The notes below the pieces were generated by a model. The model was not told the origin of the DNA. It ran no database searches and saw only the letters and a list, made by a program, of their open reading frames with translations. 64,000 nucleotides of DNA from an uncultured Lachnospiraceae bacterium (GTDB taxonomy: Bacteria > Bacillota > Clostridia > Lachnospirales > Lachnospiraceae), in NCBI GenBank assembly GCA_902779575.1, contig CACZBW010000006.1, forward strand, positions 227,294 to 291,293. Reading direction: 5' to 3'. A program made the position numbers and the translations under genes. Positions 45,478 through 53,542 of this stretch are shown here, one piece after another (position 1 is the stretch's first letter; every line of letters starts with the position of its first letter).

Positions 45478-46134
45478 TCATTCAGCCGGCGGAAGCTGAA
45501 AACAGCAGCTGGCTCTCCACAGCAGCCAGGCAATCCCCCAGGTAATCGACGCCATCACCAGATAAACCAGAGGTGAGGCGGCCATTCCCCACCTTGTGAA
45601 GCCGTACCAGTCATTGGTATGGATCCCGCTCCCCCTGCCGTTGATCAGAATATTCAAAAGATATGCCGCGCCGTAGATCAGCATCGGAATCACCGCGTAA
45701 AAAGTATGCCTGAGCGAAAGTCCGGCGTCTCCCTCCAGCAGGCAGAACACAGCGGCCGCCAGAAGCGGCGTGACCAGATGCATATACAGATTGGCCCCCT
45801 CGAACATCTTCGCGTATCCGAACATCGGCCCGAGAAATCCCATAACCGTCAGAAAGGTAAGCATCACCGAAGCAGTCGCCGCCAGTTTCAGCGCACCCAC
45901 CCACACAGGGATTTCCCTGTCCGCACGAAACTCAAAAAGGGCTGCGCATAATGCTGCAGCCCCGGCCAGAACGTTGGAATCTACTGTAAAATACTTCAGC
46001 GTGCGGATACGGGAATCTGAGAATAAACTGCCGGAATCGATTCCCGACATCATCCTGATCCAGGAATAAAGCACGATAACCGCAATCACCAGGTTGCCCG
46101 CAGCCGCAATATTTCTTCTCATTTCCTTCCCCAC
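45478..46134 (-). CDS. Pr6Pr-like six-segment membrane protein
   Basis: A 218-residue integral membrane protein with about six hydrophobic segments. Stretches such as LKYFTVDSNVLAGAAALC near 47, LYMHLVTPLLAAAVF near 117 and the late NDWYGF resemble the Pr6Pr/FAR-17a-AIG1-like group. Function is unknown; eukaryotic relatives include lipid hydrolases, and no catalytic residue can be assigned here. It is followed by the adhE leader. Confidence 0.6.
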   Translation of the reverse strand: MGKEMRRNIAAAGNLVIAVIVLYSWIRMMSGIDSGSLFSDSRIRTLKYFTVDSNVLAGAAALCAALFEFRADREIPVWVGALKLAATASVMLTFLTVMGFLGPMFGYAKMFEGANLYMHLVTPLLAAAVFCLLEGDAGLSLRHTFYAVIPMLIYGAAYLLNILINGRGSGIHTNDWYGFTRWGMAASPLVYLVMASITWGIAWLLWRASCCFQLPPAE

Positions 46135-46176
46135 TTTTTCAGAAGCGCACCCGGCGCCGTATGAATCTGCATCTCC

Positions 46177-47061
46177 TCAGAATTTTTTCCCGAGGATTCC
46201 CTCCAGGTTTTTCCATATACCCGCAGCCACTTCCGGCTTATTCATCGAATATACGTGTATATTCGTGATTCCGTTGGCAAACAGATCCATGATCTGGTCC
46301 GTTGCATAGGCAATGCCGGCCTGCCGCATGGCTTCCGGATCCGATCCGAAACGGTCCACGATCGAGCGGAAACGCTGCGGCATAAAGGAACCGGACAGCT
46401 TTATGGCTCTTTCAACCTGATTGGCGTTGGTAATGGGCATAATGCCGGGCAGAACCGGGACTGTAACCCCTGCCTCCCTGAGTTTATACATGAAATTAAA
46501 GAACAGATTATTGTCAAAAACCATCTGGGTCGTCAGGAAATCCGCTCCCGCTTCCACCTTCTCCTTCAGGTGCAGAATATCCTCCTTCTGGTTCGGGCTC
46601 TCGGGATGAACCTCGGGATAGCAGGCCGCGCCTATGCAGAAATCATAGGAGTCCTCTTTCAGTTCCCGGATCAGTTCCACGGCGTGATGGTAGTCCCACC
46701 CGCTGCGGTCTTCCCCCTGCATGGCTTCCGGAATATCCCCCCTCAGGGCCATCACGTTCTGTATACCTGCCTCCCGGATCGCGCCGATCTGCTTTTTTAC
46801 CCCTTCCTTTGTAGAAGAAATGCATGTCAGGTGCGCCATCATCGGGACATGACATTTTTCCTTGATATTCTTCGCGATATCGATCGTATAATTGCTCGTT
46901 CCGCCGCCCGCGCCGTAAGTCACGCTCATGAAGGAGGGCTTTAAGAGCGCGATCTTTTCCGTCGCCGCACGTACATTTTCCAGGGAAGTTTCCTTCTTCG
47001 GCGGAAATACTTCAAAGGACAGCGTCATCTCTTCTCTGTTCAGAATATCAATTATCTTCAT
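46177..47061 (-). CDS. metF: Methylenetetrahydrofolate reductase
   Basis: Makes 5-methyl-tetrahydrofolate for methionine synthesis or one-carbon metabolism. The chain, 294 residues, begins MKIIDILNREEMTLSFEVFPPK with the FAD/folate barrel signature. It continues with SVTYGAGGGTSNYT, NVMALRGDIP and DFLTTQMVFDNNLFFNF. The ATG at 47061 has AAGGAG 7 nt upstream; 28 extra codons upstream are rejected. The metY operon lies a few kb upstream on the same strand, so methionine-related genes cluster loosely. Confidence 0.95.
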   Translation of the reverse strand: MKIIDILNREEMTLSFEVFPPKKETSLENVRAATEKIALLKPSFMSVTYGAGGGTSNYTIDIAKNIKEKCHVPMMAHLTCISSTKEGVKKQIGAIREAGIQNVMALRGDIPEAMQGEDRSGWDYHHAVELIRELKEDSYDFCIGAACYPEVHPESPNQKEDILHLKEKVEAGADFLTTQMVFDNNLFFNFMYKLREAGVTVPVLPGIMPITNANQVERAIKLSGSFMPQRFRSIVDRFGSDPEAMRQAGIAYATDQIMDLFANGITNIHVYSMNKPEVAAGIWKNLEGILGKKF

Positions 47062-47174
47062 TGTGAAACTCCTTGTCTGCTGCGGTATCCCGTGACACCG
47101 CCCTGTTCCCGTTTCATCCCCGGATCCGGCCTGCGCTCTTTTCACTGTCCGCAGCTTTCCCGCCGGGACCGGCT

Positions 47175-47681
47175 TTATCCTTCAATCGTAGCCGCGATGC
47201 GCCTGACATCTTTTTTCGAAAACGGAAATGCGCCGGCTTCCTTCGCTGTTCCGAGCATATCGATCACAGCCATATACTCGCCGCCCCTGCACGGGACAAA
47301 AGCGATATATCCATAGACATAACTCTTGTCATAGCCGGAAAAGAAAATATACCAGGCTTTTCTTCCATCGCCGCAGCCGACCTTCTTCAGCCCCTGTACA
47401 ATCTCATATCCTTCCTGTTCGAAGGACTTGAGAAGCCTGGAGATCTCCTTCTTAAAAGCAGTCTCGGGAAGCTTTCCCGCAGGCATATAGATCAGGCCTT
47501 CTCTTGAACGGGCGTCCTTAAACTTACATTCCAGGCCGTCCTTCGTCTCTTCAACACTGCTGAAGCGGGCCGGAGGCGTGATTCCCGTTCCGGAAAGGGT
47601 ATGCGTCCATGCAAATGCGTCGCACGCGATGGTCATCGCAAGCAAAATCGTGAGCAGCAGGGCGGATATTTTTCTCTTCAT
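47175..47681 (-). CDS. Hypothetical secreted protein
   Basis: A 168-residue protein with a clear signal peptide (MKRKISALLLTILLAMTIAC, likely cleaved after AFA near 24) and a compact mature part of about 145 residues. The mature part has AWYIFFSGYDKSYVYGYIAF and a C-terminal helix. Cys residues at about 52, 102 and 130 could pair. I do not recognise the family. It stands alone between metF and the ABC operon, and a weak terminator lies upstream of it at 47830-47866. Confidence 0.65.
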   Translation of the reverse strand: MKRKISALLLTILLAMTIACDAFAWTHTLSGTGITPPARFSSVEETKDGLECKFKDARSREGLIYMPAGKLPETAFKKEISRLLKSFEQEGYEIVQGLKKVGCGDGRKAWYIFFSGYDKSYVYGYIAFVPCRGGEYMAVIDMLGTAKEAGAFPFSKKDVRRIAATIEG

Positions 47682-47829
47682 AATGCTTCTCTCCTTTTCA
47701 TGTCTACGCCATTTATCTGATACAGACTTATGAAATCAGATCTGCCGCGCGCGCCGTCGCCGCACTCTTCAGGCAGTCTGCATATATTATAACAGAACAC
47801 CCTGCAATCGAACAGGAAGATTTTACCAT

Positions 47830-47866
47830 AAAAAAGACAGCTCCGCCGTTTTTTGCAGAAGCTGCC
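47830..47866 (-). terminator. Possible terminator after the amino-acid ABC operon
   Basis: The minus strand has a short CAGCT/AGCTG stem followed by TCTTTTTT, about 15 bp past the ATPase stop. The run of T and position fit, but the stem is weak. Confidence 0.45.
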
Positions 47867-47877
47867 GTTTCTCCTTT

Positions 47878-48624
47878 TCAGCGCTCATAATCAAAGGTAT
47901 GCAGAAAAGCCCGTGCTCTCGCTGTCTGAGGGCGCTGGAAGAAGCTTTTCGGATCCGCGCTCTCCTCCATGATCTTTCCCTGCTCCAGAAAAAAGACCCT
48001 GTCCGCAATGGCTTTCGCGAAGGACATCTCATGCGTCACGATCAGCATCGTACTCCCGCTGCGGGCGAGGGACAGGACCACGTCCAGCACTTCCCGGACC
48101 ATCTCGGGATCGAGCGCCGCCGTAATCTCATCCAGAAGAAGCAGCTCCGGATGCATGCACAGAGCCCTTACAATCGCGACCCGCTGTTTCTGGCCTCCGG
48201 AGAGCTGTCTGGGATAGTCGTTTTTTCTGTCTGCCAGGCCAACTCTCTCCAGAAGCTCCATGGCCTCCCTTTCCGCTTCGGCCTTCCCGCGCTTCTGTAC
48301 CTTCCGGGGCGCCAGCGTGATGTTATCCAGGATCGTTTTATGGGGAAAGAGGTCATAGCTCTGGAATACCATGCCGATCTTCTGCCTCATCTGAGGAATA
48401 TTGCCGGCGCCTTTCCGAACGCTCTCCCCATTCAGCAGAACCTGTCCGCCCTGAATGTCCTCCAGGGCATTGATGCAGCGAAGAAGGGTGCTTTTCCCGC
48501 AGCCGGAAGGTCCGATCACGACGATGACCTCCCCTTTCCTGACCGTAAAGGACAGATCATCCAGAACAGTATGACCGCCATAAGATTTATACAGATGCTC
48601 AACTGTCAGCAGCGCCTTTTCCAT
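47878..48624 (-). CDS. Polar amino acid ABC transporter ATP-binding protein
   Basis: A 248-residue ATPase of the GlnQ/TcyC class that drives amino acid import. Walker A GPSGCGKSTLLRC is near 37, the Q-loop MVFQSYDLFPHKT, the signature LSGGQKQRVAIVRAL and Walker B LLLDEITAALD. It is the last gene of the metY-binding protein-permease-permease-ATPase unit. A single-ended copy of the intercistronic repeat (ATCAGTGTTTCC, 48670-48681) lies 46 nt upstream of its start. Confidence 0.95.
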   Translation of the reverse strand: MEKALLTVEHLYKSYGGHTVLDDLSFTVRKGEVIVVIGPSGCGKSTLLRCINALEDIQGGQVLLNGESVRKGAGNIPQMRQKIGMVFQSYDLFPHKTILDNITLAPRKVQKRGKAEAEREAMELLERVGLADRKNDYPRQLSGGQKQRVAIVRALCMHPELLLLDEITAALDPEMVREVLDVVLSLARSGSTMLIVTHEMSFAKAIADRVFFLEQGKIMEESADPKSFFQRPQTARARAFLHTFDYER

Positions 48625-48699
48625 GCTTTTATGTCCGCCTTTTCTATATAATAAAAAAATGCTGCTATAATCAGTGTTTCCTTAGTCCATAGTGCCTTC

Positions 48700-49380
48700 T
48701 CAGTCCCCGGCCCAGCGTTTTTCAAGCCGTGCGGCGAGCCGGCTCACCGGCCAGCAGATCAGAAAATAGAGAAGAAATACTGTCCCGAATACACCGAAAG
48801 CCGCGTTCGGCGAACTCTTCCTGTTCGCTTCTATGATCTGCTGCGCGACTTTCAGGACTTCCACAATTCCGATCATCATGACCAGGCTGGTCGTCTTGAT
48901 CATCCTTGTAATCAGGTTGATGGAAAGAGGCAGCATGCGCCGGATGGTCTGAGGAAGAATCACATACAGATAGAGCGTTTTTTCATCCATGCCCAGGGCC
49001 CGGGCGCTCTCATACTGGATGACCGGAATACTGATCAGTGCCCCCCGCACCAGGTCCCCCATCTCGGCGGTTCCCCAGAAGCTGAAAACAATAATCGCCG
49101 CCGCCTCCGCCTCCAGATTCCAGCCGAACACCCTGGTGGTCCCGAAATAAACCACAAAAAGCAGAACCATCTGCGGCATGATCCGGACCGTCTCCAGCCA
49201 CAGGCGGAAAAAAAACTGCAGCAGCCTGTTTTTAGAGGTCATCAGCATTCCCATCCCTGTACCGAGAACAATGCTGATGCTTACGGAGATCAGGCTCAGC
49301 CGGACCGCCACCCACAGTCCTCCGAGCAGTCTCTGAAAATTGATCCCTTTAAACAGAACGTCAATTCCCAAACTCTGCAT
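48700..49380 (-). CDS. Amino acid ABC transporter permease (second)
   Basis: A 226-residue membrane permease of the HisMQ/TcyL type. Its coupling-loop region reads YESARALGMDEKTLYLYVILPQTIR. The ATG at 49380 is supported by GAGGAGG 7 nt upstream, overlapping the end of the first permease by 20 bp. It forms a heterodimer with that permease. Substrate is inferred from the operon (sulfur amino acid), not from the protein. Confidence 0.92.
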   Translation of the reverse strand: MQSLGIDVLFKGINFQRLLGGLWVAVRLSLISVSISIVLGTGMGMLMTSKNRLLQFFFRLWLETVRIMPQMVLLFVVYFGTTRVFGWNLEAEAAAIIVFSFWGTAEMGDLVRGALISIPVIQYESARALGMDEKTLYLYVILPQTIRRMLPLSINLITRMIKTTSLVMMIGIVEVLKVAQQIIEANRKSSPNAAFGVFGTVFLLYFLICWPVSRLAARLEKRWAGD

Positions 49381-50020
49381 AGCGGAGCCTCCTCTCAATG
49401 ATGCTCCCCGCCACAGAAACCGGCAGAAGCATAATCAGGTAAAAAATCACCAGCAGAGTCAGGCATTCCAGTGTTTTCGCGTACATCCCGATCAGGTCCT
49501 TGGCCGTAAACATCAGGTCCATCAGGCTGATTGTCGAAAAGACGCTGGTTTCCTTCAGAAGAAAAATAATATTTGCCAGGATTCCGGGAATGCTGGACGC
49601 AACCGCCTGGGGAAGGACCACATAGCGGAAGATCTGAAAGCGGGTCATGCCCAGGCTTGCGGCGCTCTCCGTCTGAATCCGCGCGATGCTGTCCAGGCCG
49701 CTGCGGAAGGTCTCCGTCATGTACGCGCCCCCGATCAGCCCAAGCCCGACCCAGCCGCAGACCTCCGCGGAAATCCGGATTCCGATCCTGGGGAGGGCAA
49801 AATACAGAAAAAACAGCTGCACCAGAAGCGGGGTGTTGCGGAACAGTTCCACATAGACGGCCACAATTCTCCTGATGAAGGGGAGCTTCAGCTGCAGAAC
49901 CGCCGCGCAGACAAGGCCCAGAACAAGCGCCAGCAGAACCCCCTGCCAGCCGATCCGCATTGTCAGAAACAATGCGTCCCTGTACAGGGGCAGATAAGAT
50001 TTCATTACCTCCGGATCCAT
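49361..50020 (-). CDS. Amino acid ABC transporter permease (first)
   Basis: A 219-residue permease with about five membrane segments. It has the conserved FRNTPLLVQLFFLYFALP and the ATPase-contact loop ASLGMTRFQIFRYVVLPQA. The ATG at 50020 (MDPEVMKSYLPLY) is chosen because GAGAGG is about 6 nt upstream and a hairpin (50053-50077) precedes it; a start at 50095 would put that hairpin inside the gene. It overlaps the second permease by 20 bp, showing coupling. Confidence 0.92.
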   Translation of the reverse strand: MDPEVMKSYLPLYRDALFLTMRIGWQGVLLALVLGLVCAAVLQLKLPFIRRIVAVYVELFRNTPLLVQLFFLYFALPRIGIRISAEVCGWVGLGLIGGAYMTETFRSGLDSIARIQTESAASLGMTRFQIFRYVVLPQAVASSIPGILANIIFLLKETSVFSTISLMDLMFTAKDLIGMYAKTLECLTLLVIFYLIMLLPVSVAGSIIERRLRYAEFGN

Positions 50021-50052
50021 GATCAGCCTCTCCCTCTTGTCTGTCCACGGAA

Positions 50053-50077
50053 GACAGCCGGATAATCTCCGGCTGTC
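50053..50077 (-). promoter_or_regulatory. Intercistronic hairpin after the binding-protein gene
   Basis: A perfect 10 bp stem GACAGCCGGA/TCCGGCTGTC with a 5-nt loop and no T-run, between the binding protein and its permeases. Such hairpins commonly protect the upstream message, raising binding-protein output over permease output. Confidence 0.6.
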
Positions 50078-50188
50078 AATCCAGTCCTTCTTCACTTCTT
50101 TCTGTGCTGCCGGACAATTCCCACCCGGTTGCTGCCCTGCAGGTTACTATGCTTAAGATTCTCCGTCTGATAATTATTCAGGCTTCTT

Positions 50189-51073
50189 TCAGGCTTCCGT
50201 TTCCGCCTCTTCTTCTCCCGCGATCACGCCTCCTTCGACAACCAGCGTGTCTTCGTAGTCCGCGCCGTAGGTGGAAAGGAGAGTTTCTTCATAATCCTGA
50301 TGGAAAAAGGCTTCCTCTCCAAGCGCTTTGATCTCCTCGTTCAGCCAATTCAGAAGGCTTTCATTTCCTTTTGTGACCGCCGGGGCGATGGTATCGGCGC
50401 TGCCGAGAGACGGGATTCCAACCACAAAGCCTTCGTTTTCGATGGCAAAGGCGATTACCTCCGTGTTGTCATTTGCCCAGGCATCCGCGTTTCCGTTCTC
50501 AAGTGCCGTTTTGGCTTCCGCGTACGCATCGTATTTCTGCAGCCTGATCTCAGGATTATTCTTCTCCAGATAAGTCTCGGCCGTAGTTCCGGAGATTACA
50601 ATCACCTGCTGGTCTTCGCCGATCTCATCCAGGCTTTCAATCACGGCGTCCTCCGGGGAGACAACGCCCAGAGCCACATTCATATACGGCAGGGCAAAGT
50701 CGACTTCCTCAGCCCGCTCCTCGGTTACCGTAAAATTGGCAAGGATGATATCCACTTTTCCGGTCTGGAGATATTCGATCCGGTTGGCAGCCTCCGTGGA
50801 AACATATTCGATCTCCACCCCGAGATCTTCCCCGATCCGTCTTGCGAAATAAACGTCATATCCCTGATATTCCCCGTATTCATCCACATATCCGAAGGGA
50901 CTCTTGTCCGAGAACACGCCGATTCGGACGCTTCCGCTCTCCTGAATCTCCTCCACTGTACGATATACGGCATTCTCGTCCGCAAGCGCCGGGATGGTCC
51001 CTGTAAGAAGCGCTGCAGCTCCGATCAACGCCGCGGCGGATTTTGCGATCCTGTTTTTTCTGATTCCTGACAT
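50189..51073 (-). CDS. Amino acid ABC transporter substrate-binding protein
   Basis: A 294-residue extracellular solute-binding protein of family 3. It has a signal peptide (cleavage likely after PALA near 31) and no lipobox Cys. The ligand-binding order is seen in VRIGVFSDKSPFGYVDEYGEYQG, the YDVYFARRIGEDLG helix, DIILANFTVTEERAEEVDFA and the hinge VISGTTAETYLE. An acidic Glu-rich tail ends the chain. It lies directly behind metY (30 bp), so cystine, methionine or a related sulfur compound is the likely ligand; this is inference from context. Confidence 0.92.
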   Translation of the reverse strand: MSGIRKNRIAKSAAALIGAAALLTGTIPALADENAVYRTVEEIQESGSVRIGVFSDKSPFGYVDEYGEYQGYDVYFARRIGEDLGVEIEYVSTEAANRIEYLQTGKVDIILANFTVTEERAEEVDFALPYMNVALGVVSPEDAVIESLDEIGEDQQVIVISGTTAETYLEKNNPEIRLQKYDAYAEAKTALENGNADAWANDNTEVIAFAIENEGFVVGIPSLGSADTIAPAVTKGNESLLNWLNEEIKALGEEAFFHQDYEETLLSTYGADYEDTLVVEGGVIAGEEEAETEA

Positions 51074-51103
51074 AATTCTTACCTCCCTGATGAAGCGGTC
51101 CGG

Positions 51104-52402
51104 TTATGAGAGAGCGGACACTGCCTGAAAGCCCTGTTCCAGATCCCAGAGGATATCGTCGATATGCTCTGTTCCGATGGAAAGGCGAATGGTATTCTGG
51201 TAAATTCCCGCAGCGGCAAGCTGCTCCGGGGTCATCTCCGCGTGCGTGGTATCATACGGATGAATCACGAGACTCTTTACATCCGCAACATTGGCCAGCA
51301 GGGAAAAGATCTTCAGCGCGTCTATGAAAGCGTAGGCTTCCTTCTGCCCGCCCCGGATATTGAAAGTAAAGATCGAGGCGCCGCCATTCGGGAAATATTT
51401 CTCGTACAGGGCGTGATCCGGATGATCAGGGAGCGAAGGATGATTGACCTTCTCCACCAGTGGATGTCCCGCCAGGTACTCCACTACTTTCTTTGTATTC
51501 TCCGCGTGTCGGTCCAGGCGGAGGGAAAGCGTCTCCAGGCCCTGAAGAAGGAGCCAGGCGTTGAACGGCGAGATTGCGGCGCCGGTATCCCTGAGGAGAA
51601 TCGCGCGGATGTAGGTCACATATGCAGCCGGCCCGGCCGCCTGGACGAAGGAAACTCCGTGATAGCTCGGATTCGGTTCCGTAAACTGCGGATATTTGCC
51701 CGAAGCGGCCCAGTCAAACTTTCCGCTGTCCACAATAATGCCGCCGAGGGTCGTGCCGTGGCCGCCAATGAATTTAGTGGCGGAATGAACCACGATATCC
51801 GCGCCGTGCTCAATCGGCCGGATCATATACGGTGTTCCGAACGTATTGTCAATCACAAGCGGAATCTTATGCGCATGGGCAATTGCGGCGATGGTGTCAA
51901 TATCCGGGATATCCGAATTCGGATTGCCCAGGGTCTCGATAAACACGGCTTTTGTCTTTTCATTGATCGCGCTTTCGATCTCGTCCGGATTCTGCGCGTC
52001 CACGAAAGCCGTACTGATTCCGTAAGCCGGAAGGGTGTGGTCCAGGAGGTTATAGCTGCCTCCGTATATGGTCTTCTGCGCTACGACATTGTCCCCCGCT
52101 CCTGCCAGGGCAAGGATGGAATAAGTGACCGCCGCCGCGCCCGCCGAAACGGCCAGAGCTCCGACGCCGCCTTCCAGAGCCGCTACTCTCTCCTCAAGAA
52201 CGCCCTGGGTGGAATTGGTCAGCCTGCCGTAGATATTGCCGGCATCCCGCAGATTAAAACGGTCCGCCGCATGCTGCGCGCTGTGGAAGACATAGGATGT
52301 CGTCTGATAGATCGGCACCGCCCTGGAATCCGTAACCGGATCCGCCTGTTCCTGACCGACGTGAAGCTGCAGCGTTTCGAATTTGTACTTGTGATCACTC
52401 AT
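51104..52402 (-). CDS. metY: O-acetylhomoserine sulfhydrylase (MetY)
   Basis: A PLP enzyme that makes homocysteine from O-acetylhomoserine and sulfide (or methionine with methanethiol). The 432-residue chain has the subgroup start FETLQLHVGQEQADPVTDSRAVPIYQ in the Cys/Met metabolism PLP family. The PLP lysine is in HSATKFIGGHG near 208, and EHIDDILWDLEQGF is at the C-terminus. It is the first full gene of the sulfur amino acid operon and is preceded by a promoter, a Met/Cys-rich leader frame and a terminator (52545-52814). No SAM or T-box riboswitch was seen. Confidence 0.95.
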   Translation of the reverse strand: MSDHKYKFETLQLHVGQEQADPVTDSRAVPIYQTTSYVFHSAQHAADRFNLRDAGNIYGRLTNSTQGVLEERVAALEGGVGALAVSAGAAAVTYSILALAGAGDNVVAQKTIYGGSYNLLDHTLPAYGISTAFVDAQNPDEIESAINEKTKAVFIETLGNPNSDIPDIDTIAAIAHAHKIPLVIDNTFGTPYMIRPIEHGADIVVHSATKFIGGHGTTLGGIIVDSGKFDWAASGKYPQFTEPNPSYHGVSFVQAAGPAAYVTYIRAILLRDTGAAISPFNAWLLLQGLETLSLRLDRHAENTKKVVEYLAGHPLVEKVNHPSLPDHPDHALYEKYFPNGGASIFTFNIRGGQKEAYAFIDALKIFSLLANVADVKSLVIHPYDTTHAEMTPEQLAAAGIYQNTIRLSIGTEHIDDILWDLEQGFQAVSALS

Positions 52403-52544
52403 GATATTCTCCCTTCCATTCCTTCCGGATCTCTTCGGCGCTTATTCCGCCCCTGTTTTTTCATCGTCTGTTTCCCTCAGCAGAACAGTTTCCGCGATTC
52501 TCTCAGGCATCCTGCAGCCAGGCTGCCCGATGCCGGCAGTCATC

Positions 52545-52572
52545 AAAAAAGGGAGGCACCTCTGTGCCCCCC
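52545..52572 (-). terminator. Leader terminator (attenuator) upstream of metY
   Basis: On the minus strand GGGGGGCAC, loop AGAG, GTGCCTCCC, then six T: a 9 bp stem with one G-U pair. It lies after the leader frame and 140 nt before the metY start, so transcription of the whole operon must pass it. Its 3' arm GGTGCCTCCC can pair with GGTGGGCACC inside the leader frame (52678-52687). Confidence 0.88.
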
Positions 52573-52617
52573 TGCGGACTGTTCCTGACATATCCTTTCA
52601 CAGCTGTAAATTACAGC

Positions 52618-52728
52618 TTATGCCGGACGACGGAGAAGCACTTTTTTCTGCATACGGAAAACAGACATCATACACATGGTGCCCACCATCTCACACATAT
52701 TCATGACCGTATTCCTTACAGACTTCAT
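52618..52728 (-). CDS. Methionine/cysteine-rich leader peptide, 36 residues
   Basis: A short frame starting at 52728 with AAAGGAGGAG 5-6 nt upstream, one of the strongest ribosome sites in the window. It begins MKSVRNTVMNMCEMVGTMCM and contains eight Met and two Cys in 36 residues, clustered at residues 9-26, then a basic end. A 17-nt palindrome AGCTGTAATTTACAGCT (52602-52618) overlaps its stop codon, and the intrinsic terminator follows. It sits between a consensus promoter and metY. The composition and layout are those of an attenuation leader peptide sensing charged tRNA-Met or tRNA-Cys. It could instead be a functional small protein. Confidence 0.7.
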   Translation of the reverse strand: MKSVRNTVMNMCEMVGTMCMMSVFRMQKKVLLRRPA

Positions 52729-52785
52729 AATGACTCCTCCTTTCCCTTTCATCCATTTCTTATTTTTCCTACCTGTTTGATAGGT

Positions 52786-52814
52786 AATATACACCGGCTG
52801 ATCCGCATTGTCAA
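52786..52814 (-). promoter_or_regulatory. Promoter of the metY-ABC operon
   Basis: On the minus strand TTGACA (52809-52814), 17 nt, TATATT (52786-52791). Just downstream, TACCTATCAAACAGGTA (52769-52785) is an inverted repeat over the start site that could be an operator for a cysteine-type repressor. The leader frame follows about 50 nt after the expected start. Confidence 0.8.
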
Positions 52815-52858
52815 CTGTTTTTTACAGAAATATCATTTCATTCTTTTCTGACAAACTT

Positions 52859-52893
52859 ACTGCCCGGACAGAACAGTTTTCTGCCCGGGCAGT
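52859..52893 (-). terminator. Hairpin after the histidine phosphatase gene
   Basis: Arms ACTGCCCGG and CCGGGCAGT with a 17-nt loop, just past the phosphatase stop. The T-run is poor, so termination efficiency is uncertain. Confidence 0.55.
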
Positions 52894-52905
52894 CCGGAAG
52901 CTGTT

Positions 52906-53478
52906 TTACTTTTTCCCCAGATATCTGTGTCCGCCGCTGTCTGATTCAAAGACGCGGATCTCACAATTGTGCGGTTTCGGGCGCCAGCATATCCCGTTCT
53001 TCCGGTCCGCCAGATATCCGCAGAGTGCCCGCATGATGCCGCCGTGGCAGGCCACCAGGACTTTCCCGCAGCCTTTCTTCTCCAGCTCCTTCAGAAAATC
53101 CGAACTCCGGCGAACCAGGGACTCCACGCTTTCCACCCCTGCCGGGGCCGGGAAGATCTCGGGAAAGGCCCAGTAGAGGGTCATGGCCGGACCCAGCATC
53201 CAGTACTTCCTGCGCTCATATCTGCCGAAATCCGCCTCGATAATCCGCGGATCCGTTATGACAGCTTCTTTCTCCACACCCCCGATGATGGAAGCGGTCA
53301 GAACTGCCCTCTGCAGAGGACTTGCGTAAACCGCGTCGAAACGGATTTCCCCGATCCGTTCTCTGGCTTCCTGTGCCTGGAGAATCCCGGTTTCATTCAG
53401 CGGTTCATCCGTTAGCCCCTGCATCAGGTGGGCCTTGTTCAGCTTGGTCTGCCCGTGCCGCGTTATCCATATTTCCAT
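52906..53478 (-). CDS. Histidine phosphatase family protein
   Basis: A 190-residue phosphatase/phosphoglycerate-mutase-like enzyme. The catalytic RHGQT is at residues 7-11, followed by LTDEPLNETG, VYASPLQRAVLTA and the second catalytic His in VACHGGIMRAL. Likely a broad phosphatase; the substrate is unknown. The ATG at 53478 is chosen because RHG normally lies within the first ten residues and GGGGA is 6-7 nt upstream. A longer frame would add 56 unrelated residues. A single-ended intercistronic repeat (53506-53516) lies 28 nt upstream. Confidence 0.88.
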   Translation of the reverse strand: MEIWITRHGQTKLNKAHLMQGLTDEPLNETGILQAQEARERIGEIRFDAVYASPLQRAVLTASIIGGVEKEAVITDPRIIEADFGRYERRKYWMLGPAMTLYWAFPEIFPAPAGVESVESLVRRSSDFLKELEKKGCGKVLVACHGGIMRALCGYLADRKNGICWRPKPHNCEIRVFESDSGGHRYLGKK

Positions 53479-53542
53479 TTCATTTCCCCTGTACTCTCTA
53501 TCACAGAAACACTGATTCATTCTTTTTTCAGTCTCAGGGCAC

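Noticed and set aside
52403-52905. SAM riboswitch or T-box upstream of metY
   Set aside because: I looked for the conserved SAM-I blocks and the T-box GGGTGGNACCGCG sequence and found neither on the minus strand.
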